Notes under the pieces: generated by a model
The model's database searches: none
What the model saw: the letters and a program-made list of their open reading frames with translations, nothing else
What the model was told of the DNA's origin: nothing
Source of the DNA: Phoronis australis
Taxonomy: Eukaryota; Phoronida; Phoronidae
Length of the DNA: 64,000 nt
NCBI GenBank assembly: GCA_002633005.1
Contig: NMRA01000086.1
Coordinates: 798,321-862,320, forward strand
Direction of reading: 5' to 3'
Made by a program: the position numbers and the translations under genes
Shown: positions 1 through 14,473 of the stretch, one piece after another
Numbering within the stretch: the first letter of the stretch is position 1
Layout: each line of letters starts with the position of its first letter

Positions 1-2830
1 GATTTCCAGGTTCAACCCTTAGAACTCAATCATATTCAGTGTTGACAAAAACCTTAGCCTTGATACTTTAGCCTCAGCTAATCATTTGGGAAATTGGGCC
101 CTTTAGTCTTGATTGACAAGTCAGCCTCCTTTACTGTCTTTCTGTCTCTGGTATTTCTGGTTGAGGCTGTGTCACTGAAACAACTCTCTCAGTTTTTTGA
201 TGGTGAATTTCCCGATCTTACGTTTGGAAAGTGCATATGCAGGGGTACATGGGTTGCATTTTTGGCATGGTGTCTGTCAAAACTGCCCTATCAAAGACCG
301 TTCACTGTAAATTTTTGTACCTTGCCATATTTTTGTTGTTGGAGGCCTATGTTCCTTGAGTGGCTAGAGCTCAAAGTCGTAAAATATTCATTGCTCTTTT
401 TTGAGAATTTGACAGTGTGTTTTCTCTCGGACAAATTTACAATCGTTGAGGTCTTTCTTTTTGAACCAGCTATTTGTGCTTGAGTTGGGAAATTCAGTGT
501 GCCCATCAAAGAAATTCTTTTGACAGAAGACAATTTCTTGATCACTGTCAACTGTCTGAGACTATCAGGTGCAGCCATCTTCGCTTGGCTTTCTTTAAAG
601 AACTTTTTCTGGGTGAATATCTTATTCTCATTCTCTAAACTCAGTTTATTTAGTTTTGGTTCAGTAAGCATTAGTTATTGTGGTCGATCAATTTTGTTTT
701 ATTATGAGTTAAGGATGCTTTCATGTGTGTAGTTTTAATCCCATTAGCGTTAGAAACGTGTCTGATCCCTTTTTCTAGACTTAGCTCTGCATTGCCAGTG
801 GACACTGACATGTAAAACCCGTGATGCCTGGTTTGATTATTGACACTGGCTAATGTCCAGAACATCCCCTTAGGTATGTGTGCTAGTGAATTGTTGATAC
901 AGTGGGGAAGGATTGTATTTCAACATTCTTTTGTTTTGCCTGGATTGTACCTGTGTTGTAGTAGCTGCTTTGTGTTTTAGCACTGTAGTCATCAGAAGAG
1001 TCTGCAATGTACAGTTCAGTTTTGATCAAGTCATGTTTTGTCTGTTTCAGCTGTTCTTGAAATGGAAATATTGTATTTTCTCTAATTAGTGCCATGCTGT
1101 CATAAAGAGTTTGTTCTTTTGTGGCCGCTCGTGCAAATATGATGATACTGTTAAGAGTGAGCTAAATTTTTACAATTTCTGTAACGTTTCTTGCTTTAAG
1201 AAGATCCCAAGGTATCAGGAAAAGACTAACATCACGGTATTCATAAGAGTTGTAAAGAAGTTTCAACCCTTTTTTGTAGACTTTTGCCATACAAAGGGAT
1301 TAACTCCCCTGTCATTCTCTATGCTGACCAGTCTAAGAAAGCTGTATCAAATTTGTTAGAAAATGGTTTTGGGCACCTATTAGAACACTGTAGTTACAAA
1401 GAATTGGGCACTCAGCTGTGCTATATCTCTGGAGGTGTTATTTTGATATGATAGTTCCTCTGTCCATCCCACTGGTGCTAACCATTCTTGACCTGCATGT
1501 CTGTTTTCAGACTCTTCCAACACTCTGTTTAAACTACATGTTTTGTTCAGTAGCCATTGAGAAGTATTGTGAGCTGCTTGATGTGTCTTATGTGACAAAA
1601 ACAGTTTGTGATATGTAGCTAATATGGAGCCCCTATAGCCATTTGGTGGTTCAGGGTTTCTACAGCACTGAGCATGGCCCCTCTGAATCATGTTTAACTT
1701 AATGTTGTTTTTGTTATAGTCTGTGTAAAGTTGCCAGTGTTTTTTCCTGATGTCCCCTTGCATGTAGAATTTCTTGTTATGTGGCTTTGTCTTCATTCCT
1801 GCCTGCTGTTGCAGGATATTCCAGAGTGCTGACAGCTGACCAGTCACTTTTGGGGTTATTGATTTGTTTTGAATTTGGCAAGTTGTATCTAACTTGTGTA
1901 CTGTTTCTATTGCATGACAGCGGTTGACCAATCACAGATAAAGGATCAATTTCACCGTCAGGGGTTTTGCTCAATTGGAATGTCACTGGCATTGAACAAT
2001 ATGATCGTAAGTTTTGACTTTTGAATGTCAACAAGTAGAGTCTTCAAACAGCATAGATCTATTCATGCTGCGATGATGGCCTAATTTTTGTCTGCCCCGA
2101 AGAGTCGGTGCATGAAGTGCATCTTGTCAGACTTTACTGGTCCTCCTGCTAAGCTGCGATCTCATTGGGTGTTCATGCTGACCAATGAGGTTGCAGTTTA
2201 CGATATGTCTTGTGGACTGTCTCGGAGCAGACAACAGTTACGCCTCATAGTTCTTGTGTAGTATTCCAACTGCCAGTGCACCAAACAGCTCAATTCTGTT
2301 AGTCAGTTCCTTGGCCTCTCACCGCTGTCTATAGATAGAACCTGTTCCTTCCTATGTTTAGGAAGTCAGGTCTTGATGATGATGATTTGCACCTAGGAAC
2401 AACCTATGCATGCAATTTTCGTAGTGGTTTGATATGATCACCGTAGTGTTGCTTGGGAATGTCTGGCTAACACACCATTGTTTGTCAACATGAAGTCTGC
2501 TGCATGGGTGTACTAATTTGTCAGTAACATGAAACTGTTCTCATCAGAGAGAGACTCACTTGAGTAACACCACTCTGACACTACATGAACTTGTGTTTTA
2601 ACAATGTTCCCATTTTTAACTAAGGATACTGTTGTATTCACTGTGGTGAAAACTAATATGGTTGTCTTTATCCTGTAACGTACTAATGTGGCAGTCAAGT
2701 TTTTTTGCATTAATAAACGTGGTCTTAGTAGAATAAACTTGTTCTAACTGTTGGTGAATAAAGATAGTTCGGATACTAAAAGTTCTTTAACTTGAAATCT
2801 AGTACAGTAACAATAGAATTTTCACTATTT

Positions 2831-2835
2831 AATAT

Positions 2836-2870
<35 letters not shown>

Positions 2871-2967
2871 GTACATGTATATTTATATGTACTAATTATA
2901 TGCATATGTATATGTATATAATGTATATTTATATGTATAACTATATGTATATATAAATGTATATATG
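2831..2967. repeat. TA/TG-rich microsatellite
   Basis: About 135 bases made almost entirely of alternating TA, TG and TATG units such as ATATGTATATG. This is simple-sequence DNA and the most repetitive stretch in the first 10 kb. Confidence 0.9.
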
Positions 2968-3245
2968 CTGTACGGTAAAGTCGCGTGATTTTCGGACGGC
3001 CCGCCATTTTCGACCAAGAATAAATATTTCCGAAATGAGTTTTTCATGGTCCACGAAATTCGTACAAGGTCCAAAAACTGTTTTTCAATGATCCTTGAAT
3101 TTCGGACAATGTCATAAACGTCGGATTTTTGTCNTATCTATACCATTGCCTTGTTTAGTTGGTTTTATGTGGATTGTAGTTTATGTAGAATTCGCTTGTC
3201 CGCATCAATCTTGGGTACTAATTGAGTGACAGTACTTGGTCACTA

Positions 3246-3725
3246 AAGGGCCTTTCATACTAACGTCGATGGTTTGGGGAGTTGCGGTCAGTATGAACGC
3301 TTAACTCCGGTCCTGGGTCGCAATTAATAGCTCCAGTTAACAACGCAGTTAACAGGTGGATTTAAGACCGCAGCGTCGATGCTGCAGTGCAGTATGAGCG
3401 CTAAACTCCGGTCCAATCGAAGTTATTGCCTGGTGCCACTGTTATCGTCAATAGTTACAGAGTAGTGCCGTCACTAATAACTACTTATTTTTTGCTCTAA
3501 TGATAACCAATCGATTTAAAAATGAGTTTAATGTCATTCAGCACATTTAAATGTTCCCAAATTGTCACATTGAAAAAAATCTTAGAGTGCAGCGCTACCT
3601 TGCGATAACTTTGATGACGTCAGCGTCACCAACCCTTTACTTCGATGGGCATTAACTACCGAAGCCAGTATGAACGGTCCAGTTAACTGCGCTCTTTACG
3701 TCGACGCTCCGTAATTTATGACAAA
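3246..3725. repeat. Possible short transposon with internal repeated motif
   Basis: The motif AGTATGAACGCTTAACTCCG at about 3290 recurs with few changes at about 3391 (AGTATGAGCGCTAAACTCCG) and in shortened form near 3669. CpG content is higher than in the flanks and TCGAYG words sit near both ends. It looks like a degenerate non-autonomous element, but clear termini were not identified. Confidence 0.35.
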
Positions 3726-6700
3726 GGATTTATATATGAATTAAAATAACCCATTTCTATGAATTCATACAAATGGTAAATCATGTAAATGGTTGATAAG
3801 TCATATTAAAGGTTAATTTGATAAAAGTTTTTAAGCAAGGTCCATGCATTGTGATAATTCAGGGTCCTTGATGCCTCAATTTTGTGGCCGAATTTCGGCC
3901 TTATTCCCCTACTATGAGAAATATTTAAAATCTACCTCACCAGGCCCAAATTATTCCCTCCAATGGGAGGAGAGGGTTGGGAGATTATTTTACCCTCAAC
4001 TATAAGAAATTTCCCTAAAAAGGCAGTGGCACCTTTCCCTCAATTTCTACGATTTTTTTATCAGTGAGCATGATTGATGAATGACGATCGTTCACCACCA
4101 ATTTGAGCATCAGCCTGATATAAAGTCACATCAACTAAAGTTGGATGTTGAAACTTAACACCCCATGTCTGTTCATTGATCTGTAAGAATGCCATGTGAC
4201 AACCATGTGACCAGGGACAAGGCCCCTATAACTTCCTTTATACCCTAACTTTCTGTCTTGACCGCTCAAGAGCTCTAACAGTTTAGACCAATAGTTCATA
4301 ACTATCATTTACTGTGCAAGCCTACACCACCCGGTATTGCCATTCTCACATCAAACACTTAAAAACCTGTGTATAGAGTAGTTCTTTTTCCTGAGTTTGG
4401 TAACTGGAATGTCTTGTGAGCCCAGCTCATCTGGCCTGTTGTTGTCTTGGTTATTTTCTGATCTGGTGAGAGATAGGTGCTTGAACAAGTCATCAGTGTA
4501 ACAATGCACCAGGAGGGCTGACAACTGCTCTCTTCTCCATGCTTTGGAAATTCAAAAACAAACTGATGTTTTCCAGTTAGTTGTGGTTGGTTCACAATAC
4601 TCATGTCAATAGTGTGAGTGCTTTGTGTCAACTGTGCCTTGGACACAGGATAGGCTACCTCAATCAAAATTTCACTGAAGTCTTTGCAAGATCACTCATA
4701 CAAGTGCTCTATTGTGGGGTAGTGTTCACAAGTCAAGAAGTTTCTGCGTGTTTTTGCTTAGGCAGGCTACTGAGCGTTGCAGGTTGCCATGAGTTTGTTG
4801 AGGCTAACTCAGAGCGATGTTGGTTGAGACATGTCAATATTGGAGCAACAGTTGCAATGCGCCTTGTTTCTCTTTTTATGAAGTTTACTTAATTTTGTTG
4901 TTAACGTAATGATTAAGTACAATTTTCTGGGACAGATTAATTCTACAGTCGGCAGTGTCCAAAATTGTCAGGGGAGTGTCGACACAAACAATCAGTGGTT
5001 GAGTGCGAGCTCCGAAAACCGTGTTCTCGTTCCCTAATGATATGTAGCACCTAATGGCAAGTCTCGCTTATAACTTAAGTTCTCGCCTTATAACCCACTT
5101 TTTCAGTTTTTGGTAGAAGTGTCTTATGGGCAGAATTGTACAACAAAAATAATGACTGTCAGTTTATGTGACCACGTGGATTTCGTTATGAGTTTTCACC
5201 ATTGACTGTGCTTTTTATTGTTTTGCCTGTTATATTGGTTGGTGGTAGTGAAAAATGTGAAATAGGTAAACAATTTTCGTCAAGTCTTGTGGAGTTTTTA
5301 CTGTGCAGCTTTTGTTTTACCCAGTCTATTGATTGACTTGGTTTAGTCTAGATCTGCTTTATGTACATTTAGTTTCAACAACAGACTTGTATTTTCCTGT
5401 CCAGCAAACCCCCACACTGTGTTAATGGTGCCCCTGTTACCTGTTTGGGGATTTCTTGTTGCCTTGGTTTCTCTACGGTGACTGGGGGGGAGGAAGGGGG
5501 TTATCATGGTGATACCTTTGCTTTGGGGACTGTTAAGTGACTGATGTAGTTCATAAAATTCATCATGTTCACAGCTAGCTGCAGACATGCTCATTTTCAT
5601 TATTGTCCAAGGATTTTCAGTTTGTTCTCTGTGCACATGGATACCCAGCAAAATCACTCTTGACAGGATTAAATGCCAATCAGAGTCCATTACCTTGCAT
5701 TTTCAGAGTTCGATAATCGGAAGCAGAATTGGGGTTATCACCGCCAAGGCTTCTGTCAAGCTGGCTCAAGTATCTCGCTTGACTATGTAATTTGTATTTT
5801 CTCTTTGTATATGTTGTGTAGTTCCGTCTATTTGGTCCTATACTAACTGTGGTGCCAACTACCTATGGTGCCGTAGTTTGTGGTTTTTCCCTGTTGTAAT
5901 TAATTCCCTGAATTGTAAACTTGTCGTTTTGGTTGTTGTTAAACTTTACCTTGTTGTGCATGCATGAGATGTGGTTAATATGTCCTAACTGTTGTTCATC
6001 CCTTCAACAGACCCTTGTAAAATGAATGTGTGTTTTGTCTGTGCAGTATACCTGTAGTTCCATTTTGTGCTCAAGATTAGTATACAGAATGAGACACACT
6101 CACCAACAACATTCGAAATACATGCTGGCCTGGTGGCCTGGGGTCAGTGGATTGCGACCGGGCCAATAACTTTTAAAAGTTTTTTGCCTGACTGGCCGGT
6201 AAACTTTTACTCACAGGCCCTATGTGGATGTGGTCTCATATTCTATTAATTCAAAAAAGTCTATTGACTAATTTTGTTTGCCTCTCACCTCATGAATGCC
6301 AACGAGTTTGAACCTTGTGGTAAATAAATCCGCGACTGCCCCATTCACTTTCTGTCTACTAATAGAACTCTAGCCTAGAGTTCTATGTACCGATGAAACA
6401 TGTTTTGCGAAAACGTATTGGTTGAATCCAGTTCGGGGATTTTATTTCGTAATATCAGCTTATGTGGAGTTTATGTATAAATCAAAGTTACCAGCAATTA
6501 CCTAGAGTTATACAGTAAAAATAGGGTTCTCAAGGATGTGCACATTTAGTGTACAGGGAAAGATTAGATTTATGATGCTAAAATTAGGGCCAGCAAGTTG
6601 CCAGCGGGCCAGCACATTTATTTGCTGAAGTTTGAACACTGCTCACCAACTTTGGACTAGAATGCTAAAATTGACCAAAATAGTATTGAAGTTTAGTTCC

Positions 6701-7170
6701 TGCTAACATATAGCAGGAACTAAACCTCAATGCTATTTGAACATGATCTACACTAAACAAAGTGCAGTGTAATCATTGAAAACTTGTAATTTCGACCTAT
6801 GCTCTTATGACGTACCTCGGGGATCGCATAGTCTGATTCTTGTAGTTTTATTCCCCTACACCACGTCACAATACCTACCGGGCATGGATGAGTTATTTAC
6901 AGCGGATCATTTTCGACACAAAACTCGTTCTCAAAACCATTTGCCATTTTTCATTGTACTTCATATTTACATCGTTCTTATATCTTGTGTTTCTAATTTT
7001 ACTGAGCAATCACAGAGATAAAGAACTAGCATGCAAGTCCCACTAAAAGTGATAAAAAACAAAAAAAAACAAATTCTGATAAACTTTTAAACTAGAACTA
7101 CGGTATGCTCGAAAATTGTAAGTACCTGCCTTCAACAAAATCAGAAAAATTCACCCCTGATTCGACTACT

Positions 7171-7230
7171 AAAAAAGAATTGTGTGCACCGAAATTCGAC
7201 AAAAAAAGAATTGTGTGCACCGAAATTCAA
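7171..7230. repeat. 30-bp tandem duplication
   Basis: Two adjacent units of 30 bases, each a short A-run followed by GAATTGTGTGCACCGAAATTC, differ only at the edges. No function is implied. Confidence 0.85.
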
Positions 7231-10200
7231 ATCACTTGACATGCGGTGACACTTATCAAACACGAAGTTGTCTTCCTAATGCCTACTTTAAGTTCTAAAT
7301 TTAACTACAATAAGCTATAGATGAGAGCAACATGAAGCCAGAGAATATTTAGCAGCTCTTGGTGCTCAATCATGTGTAGTATTGGCCTATTGGACTAAGT
7401 TTGGACTACCTTGAGTTTTTTGTGGTAGTGGAACGATTAAGTAATGCATAGTTAAGCTAAAACTTAACGGTCACAACATCTGTATGAGTGAAAGTAGACT
7501 GATATGAGATAAATTTGGTTTTATTGGTTTTATTGTCACTGTTTGAATACAGCTTTGTCAACTTTGTTTCTCATTTTGTGCTTGGAAGTGATAAATAGTT
7601 CATATAGTGGCTTAGAATTTTGTGCAGGGTGTTATTCTCACATAAGTGGTCTATTGAAATTACAAGCAAGGTTAGTAAGAACTGCTCTTTGTTAACCTTA
7701 TTCTCATAAACCATACTACTGCCCAGTTGTATAGTGTAACTTAACACAGATTAACAAGGGGTTTATGGTCTTGGCTGAGGAGATAGTTGTTTTATTACCC
7801 CACTTGGATGGTTGAATAGTTGAGCCCAGAATTTTTATCAATCATGTGTGAGTACGGTAAATATTCTTCAATTCAGCCGCCCTCTGAAACTGGGACACTG
7901 AAATTCAAGCTGAAATGGATTATTTTGGTTCTGAACATGAGTACATTTCTCAAGTATGAGCACTGTGTTTTTGTCAACAAAATCTGAGATAGGTGTTTAA
8001 AAGAGCTGCGGGCACATTAAAATTCAGAACGGACATTCTTTTCACTTGTCTTGTAATTGTTAAATGTGGAACTGCCAACATTGCCATTTCTAAAATTTGG
8101 TGCAAGTTCCACCCTTGAGCTAGATGGTTTTTTGCTCTTCAAACTGGGGAATTTATACCTTATGTCGTGTAAACCTGATCTTCCCTTAGTACCCTGAAAC
8201 CAGTGTATGTTGGAATGAGTAACCAACGTTGATTATTGAAAGACATTAGAACTGTGACAGCAGGGAATGCATTTGAAGGTAAATGCCTGCTCAGGCGTAT
8301 TTGGGTGATTTATTGTTAATTGATCAAAGCAGGTGTAACCAATTCCAAGCTTCATTTAAGCTTGCCTTAACTGTTTATATTATCAGACCATCAGATTGTT
8401 AGTAGTCTAGCACATCTGATTCTCTGTGGCTATGTTAACATTCCTATGTCCAGGTGCTTTCAAACAAACAGTGCCAGGGAGCCTTGTGATGCTAAGAGTG
8501 GCAGATTACAACTGTTACCTGAGATTGATGAGTGACGGTTAAAAAATCTGAGTCTCTTTTACATGTGTTCGACTCGTTTTTTGTGTCTATTACTACTTAC
8601 CAGGCATGAGGTTCCCATGAGCACCATTAATGTTGTATTTTGGCACTGATCATCAGATCACACTCTGAATGTAACCAATGTTGCCATCATTCAAAATTGA
8701 AAAAGTGGGACATATATGGATCCAGGTCATACTATAAGGACAAATATCCGTTGCAACACCCGGAATCACCCTGACGGCATTTTTTTGCGTTGCGGAGAAA
8801 CAGGTATAGGTCGTGCGGACAGGCCCTTGCAAAAATATGGATTATGCGGACATTCTGATGCTGGGGCAGGATGTGGGTCAATAGCTTCAAAAGCATGTTG
8901 TCCCTAACAAAAGTGGGACAGTTGGCAAGCATGAGAAACTCGGACCATTTCCCGGCATCTTATACTTCGCCAATAGATTTACAAGTACAAGAGCCACTGT
9001 TCAAGAAGCCTGTCTATAGGCATGCTCATCTAAGGAACGGTGTACTTTTGGGTGGAACAGATCAATTACCCCATTAGTGGAGTTCATGCCAGTAAAACAA
9101 TGCCTAAAATTAAATGGATGTTCCAGTGAATAAAACTTGTCTGGTGATTTTCACACTGCTTTGCGTTTGAAATTAATTCCATGTGAAGAAATAGTTTAGG
9201 ATCGGTTTTACCTAAATAAATTGGATGAAAATTTGAAAAAATAAATCCGTTAGATTTTCTTTGATTAAAGTTGAACTATGGTAGATAATTGGCCAGTCAT
9301 GATGCCAGACAAAAGTGTGCAGGAATGCTTAGCAATTGATGAGATTGATATCTGCAGATTCAGCCTGGAGTTGAAACCAAGTGGGAGGTTTTTGGAATGT
9401 ATGCAATATTATGATACTATAAACTAAACATTGTGCAGTTTGAATAGGCTAATGCATCAAAAGAGTGAAAACGTAAAAAGTAACATCTTGGTGGACAACT
9501 CATATGTACAGAAGTGAAAATGGTCATCCACTGAACTAAGAATTGCAGTTTGCTTAAAAATTTCTGACTTTCCAGAGTTAAGTAGACTGTCTATTTGGCT
9601 GGGACAATCTATCAAGATGAAATAGATAAGTGCTATCAATTCAGTTCAGTTTCCCATATTGTAACAAATAGAAAATAGCCGATTTTCATTACAATTTTAG
9701 TTGTGCCTCAGTCTGGAATTCTATATGGGTGGCTACATGTTTATGGATGGGAAAATATCCAACGGGTTCAAGGATTGTTTAGTGAATTGCACCTAACTGT
9801 TTTCATGTGAGACGCAACTTGCTGATCTCTGTCTTTTGGTTGGTAATTTTTGTCAAGGACAAGTTGACTTCGTATGGCAAAAGCTTCTAGCAAAGTCTCG
9901 CCGATTTTCTGCAAGATAATTGCCGTGTTTTCAGTGTTCAATGTACAACATAGTTGTGAAAGACCGTAATTTTTTTTAAAATATCTAGTGGTAACTGTGG
10001 TTCAAAACTTTAATATGGAAAACAAGAAATTCCTGGCTTCATATCTTTCAAGGAGAAAATTAAAAAAATTGATTACTGGTTAATCCCTTATTGTGTCTTA
10101 AATTGAGATTTTATTTAACTAGTGAGCACCTACTGTCCACCCATTAGCAGCACACCTAAAAAACTGTCAACATGGAAATTAATGAGGGGAAGGGGCACTT

Positions 10201-12419
10201 TGTTAATGTGTTGATTCTCTTTGCATGCCACTTTGCAGTGTAGTGGTATCATGATGGAATAAACAGGACTTGTGCTAGAGGACAATAGGTTAGTATGGTG
10301 GACAGTGGAATGTTCTACGTTCTTGTTTGCATTGAAAGCAGTGGAAAGCTTCCCAATGCTAGTTTGCAAATTCATGCAGCCACCATGTGTCAAGTCTGTT
10401 GTACAGTTGGACATTCTCACAGAAATCTCAAAATGTTTGCGATTGGAGGAAATTGTGTTTCTTCTCTGTCAACTTGGCCTGTCGTCCTCACCAGACTTAG
10501 AAACGGTATCAAGGGAAAAACTGATTTTATGCCATAGCAACACTTGTTGTCATAACAACACTTAAGTGTGAATGTTTCCTAAATTCAAGTGGTCAAGATG
10601 GCATAGCACAGGCTGTTCATTTGCACCCATGTCAAAAGTTGTGTATGTTTAGTTCAAGCTGAACTTAGCATTATTTTCCAGTTGGTGAAAGCTCCCCAGA
10701 ACACTGTTTGGTACAGAACTTGTAGTTGTGGTTAGAGTACACATGTTGTGTTTACCCTTCACATGTGGTCAATGTTTCAAGTCTAGTAGTTATGTTTATA
10801 GACTGCACACTGGTGAAGCACAGGCCTGCATTGTCTCAACAGTGCTGAGATAAAGGCTGATAGCTTGTACCATATTGAATATGGCTCCAGTTGTTATTAG
10901 CAGTGATGACAATTGGCCATTATTTTATGACTGATTTTTGTGTTCTGGCAAATGTCATCTTCTGAAATTCTTCACATGTTTATGGATCAAGTCCATGTGG
11001 CTATTTCACTGGGGGGCTTTGCTATTCAAAATACATAGGGGGTGGTAATACTATAATCTTCTCAGCCAGTTAATTTTGCTGAGGAATTTGACAAAGTGAA
11101 ATTTCACCTGTTCAACATATTGTACCCAAAAGTGAAGAATTGTTTACTGTACCTTGCATTTTGCCATGCCCTCTTGTGACCAGAGTGGCTCTGCAAATGT
11201 AGCCTGTTCAATAGGGTGTGCGACCTTCTAGAGTTTTTAGTTTGCCAAGATGCTTCCTCAATGCACTTGAACAATTCCATTGTACTATATGGCAATATAC
11301 AAAAAATTTTGTGATTGTATTCATTTTTTTCACTATCTAGAAAATCTAAGTAAAATAACAGTCCCACTTCAAAACATTTCCTCACAAAATACTGATTCTT
11401 TGCTATGTAAAATGTTTTGATTATTCCACAAGACCTGTTTGTTAATAGGAATATTCTTGAAAACTTATATATTATAAGGTTCGAAGCTTTTAAGCACTAA
11501 TTAAAAGGAACTGTTAACTGATATTTTCAAATTTGTTAAATGGAAGTTGGAAAAGAAAATAAGGTCTCCACCCAATTTAGTTAAAAGAGACTTGGTAGAA
11601 AATTTCCAACTTCCATTTCCTCCATATTATGATCTATGTAAAACAAGCTTTTGTTAGTTAATTAAGTTATTACTGCATCGAATATACCACACTAACCTGA
11701 TGCAATCTAGTTGTGCATATCATGGTGTACTTCTATCATGTACAATTGAGAATCATTGTTGTTGCTTCAGATAAATGGCTATTGACTTAGTCATGTTGGA
11801 TGCCATCTTGGATTTCTGTTCTAAGTGAACTCAAGAGTGTTCAAGCTCACCAAAAGCTGTTCAAGATGCCAGCCCTTGTAGCACTTGTGCCCTTGTGCCT
11901 TGTCTGGTGTGGCCGTCACTGCATGCCCCAGTTAATCTTCAGATGTAATAATCGTGGAGTCTCAATGTTTCCACTGACATGAGAACGCCACCCTTACCAA
12001 GCAGCATGTTTTGCAGTACCACAATAGTGTTGAGTGGACAGATTTCAATAAATAATAGGATCCAATTGGACTTCAGCTGGTGCGCATGAGTTCAGAAATC
12101 AAAGTGTTCCCAAAGTGACCGTCTGCCATCATAGGTGCATTGGAACTGCTGCTGTGCCCTAGTGTTGGCAAATTTTCCTTTGCGTCGTTCTCTGTAACTA
12201 CAAAGTTCCATTGAAATCTTGATATTCGAAAAATGTTTCTTTAATAGAAAAATTTTCCACTGATATAAACCTGTCTGATGTTGATTTTTTTAACTGCTTA
12301 GACTATGCCTCCATTATTTGGAAATTTTTATGTCTTCTGCTTGCCTCAATGTCTTCCCTGTTTGATGAAGAATCTTTATGAAATTTGTCAGATAAGATTT
12401 CCATGAGAAAAAAGCACCA

Positions 12420-12560
12420 ACTTGCCCAGTTGTGCTTAGTTCCGCCTTGCGGTTTGTCCCCCTGTGGCAATTTTATTGGTTTATAGTCCCAGGTTTAGTA
12501 TTCACCAAAGCATCCCCTTGTGGTTTTCCCCCTAGCGGCAATTTTATTGGTTTAGCATTC
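12420..12560 (+). repeat. Degenerate repeat with duplicated CCCCCTAGCGGCAATTTTA
   Basis: A phrase of the form CCCCCT(G/A)(T/G)(G/C)GGCAATTTTATTGG occurs twice about 75 bases apart. The same CCTAGTGGCAATTT-like phrase recurs in the larger repeats at 30400-31350 and, inverted, at 59200-60500. This is probably an old fragment of that family. Confidence 0.4.
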
Positions 12561-13087
12561 ACTCAAATCATTCCCTCTAGCTGCGAAACCTCTTGAAGAA
12601 TCATATTGCAAATGTGTTTGTTATAGAAAGTTTGCATGGCTGGTGTAGATTATTGGACGGATCAACTGCTGTGGTGTTCTATTTTTCTTTTTGGCAATAT
12701 TCATTAATTTATCAGGATATCGTTTGCCGTTTTATGGATGCCAAGCAGTGCCCCTGGTTAACTTAAAAGTGCCATTCACACACACACCACAGACTTACCA
12801 TAGAACAAGTTACTCCTGGAAGGAGTTGTCGTGGCTAGGTTTAAGTTCTGTCTGGACACTATTTATACTACTGCATTACCCCAAATGTGACCACTTACTC
12901 CACATTATCAAGGTGGGTTATTTTGTTCTAGGAAGTAACTTGCGCTACTTGTAATCCATGTGTGGGTACAAAAGTGGGTAGGGTGGAAGTAATTATCAGC
13001 TGCTCATTTTCTCTTGCATGTCCTGTTGGCATAAGGTTTCATTGTCAAACACAGAGCGGCAACTTCTGCCTTACCCTAGTTATCGGA

Positions 13088-13114
13088 TATGTATGTGTGT
13101 GCGTGCGTGCGCGC
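13088..13114. repeat. TG/CG dinucleotide microsatellite
   Basis: A short run of GTATGTGTGTGCGTGCGTGC character ending in GCGC. Simple-sequence DNA. Confidence 0.7.
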
Positions 13115-14473
13115 TCCACTTAAAAAGTGGGGTCAATTGCACCAGTGCAAGTTGTTCTAGAGTAGGCTGTGTATGCACGGCACTATAGTTTTAATAACTA
13201 CTGTTGCTCACTTTACTGTGCGTAGTCATGGCTTCAATTGAAAAGTAAATATAAGCTGTCTTTGATTTTTTAAAATTGCCAGGCATTATTAGAAAATTTA
13301 GTGAAATCAATAGATTTTATTTAGCATCGTGGCTTAGCAATGAGCATTAATTTGTAAATCAATTATGATGAGTTTACCTCAGATTGGCGTAGTCTGGCTA
13401 AGGCTTGGGATAACAAAACCTCAAGTGTTAAATGTAGAAGTTGTGCTCATGACTGAATGTGCTGCAGAAATCAACTGGTTAAAAATAAACTGGCCAACAA
13501 TAGTGGCCTGTGTGTATGGTAAATCAAACCCACACACCCAAGTAATATTCTGGTTGAAGGCCCTGTATTGGCTTCCAACCAATCTTGCTGTTGGTGCACT
13601 CTGGTTTGACAGCAGGTACATAAGGAGGCTGTTTATAATTAGTTGTGGTGTGTTTGCTGAGATGGATTAGTTCATTAGGTGTGGGGGTGGCGAGGATACC
13701 AGAGACCTAGCTAGGAATGATGCACTATTGACATACTTGGTCTGTAAGTTTTGTGAAGGAGTGTTGAAAACTTATTATTCGGCCTATACATCTGCCACAA
13801 AATAGATTGAATCCTAAATACGTAACCCTTTCTTCAATTTACACTTCATATTACATTTTAGCAAATTTTCAAATCTCCATAATGTCCATTTTTTGCATTG
13901 TATTGTCATTCTTCATAATCTACTAATGAACATGCGGTCCCTTTGTGAAGTCTGCCTTGTTAAACGCTCATTAACTGGTAATAAATGCATTTGAATTTCT
14001 GCTGGCTGGTGCATCTGCCTTGTTTCCCCATCCAGCCGTCTTTCCTTGCCCGCTCTTTTCAGTGCATGCTCTCGCCTTGCCTTTCGTGATCATGTAGTTA
14101 TTTTGCTGTATTGTCTTTGACAGGAATAACCGTAAGTTTATTAGTTTCATTGATTCAATTTCATCTGTTCATTTAAAGTATAACTGTAATATACTGTAGG
14201 TTAATGTTCATTTGTATTTTTTGCCAATTTAATGAGAGTTGCTCAGCGGTGGCAAATTTAGTTCCCCGTGTGTGAAATTATCGCGACAACTGTCTTGACT
14301 AGTTCAAAGAAAAACACAAAAATGGGGAACATAGTTCTCATTTCTTTTTATTTGACGACATTGTTTTCGTCTGAGCTTATTGTAAAGACAAGGACATGAT
14401 TTTGTATACTGCAGATTTTGTTAATAAGTTTCGATACTCATCTGTACGTCTGAGTAAATATTTTGTATTCCAG

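Larger units (their letters stand above)
1..14473. other. No supported gene; intergenic or long 5' intron
   Basis: I found no exon here that can be tied to a protein family. The plus strand is visibly T- and G-rich over long stretches, as expected for the non-template strand of a transcribed unit, so this may be the first intron(s) of the integrin gene that starts to match at 14474. About 200 N-terminal residues of that protein (signal peptide, blade 1, most of blade 2) are unaccounted for and lie here or left of the window. The open frames that exist (for instance 1380-1931 and 291-671 on the minus strand) have no recognisable domain and are explained by the base skew. A single undetermined base sits at 3134. 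Confidence 0.5.

Noticed and set aside
291-2034. Several long minus-strand open frames, one of 183 codons (1380-1931)
   Set aside because: They lie in three different frames, have no family motif or splice logic, and the minus strand is A/C-rich here, which lowers stop-codon frequency by chance.
4359-5790. Open frames of about 100-115 codons on both strands (4359-4667, 4581-4892, 5343-5690)
   Set aside because: No domain, no consistent splice sites, and overlapping frames on opposite strands.
5821-5885. Possible integrin blade-1 exon (GTGGTGCC... GGTGCCGTAGTTTGTGG, like GAVYxC)
   Set aside because: The upstream sequence does not encode GSYFGYSV or any other blade-1 motif, and there are stops in frame.
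10272-10565. Overlapping plus-strand frames of 80-97 codons
   Set aside because: Cys-rich by chance; no match to the missing integrin N terminus and no flanking splice sites in the right phase.
11800-11982. Signal-peptide-like MPALVALVPLCLVWCG as first integrin exon
   Set aside because: What follows (PQLIFRCNN then a stop) does not match the integrin N terminus, and no donor is in place.
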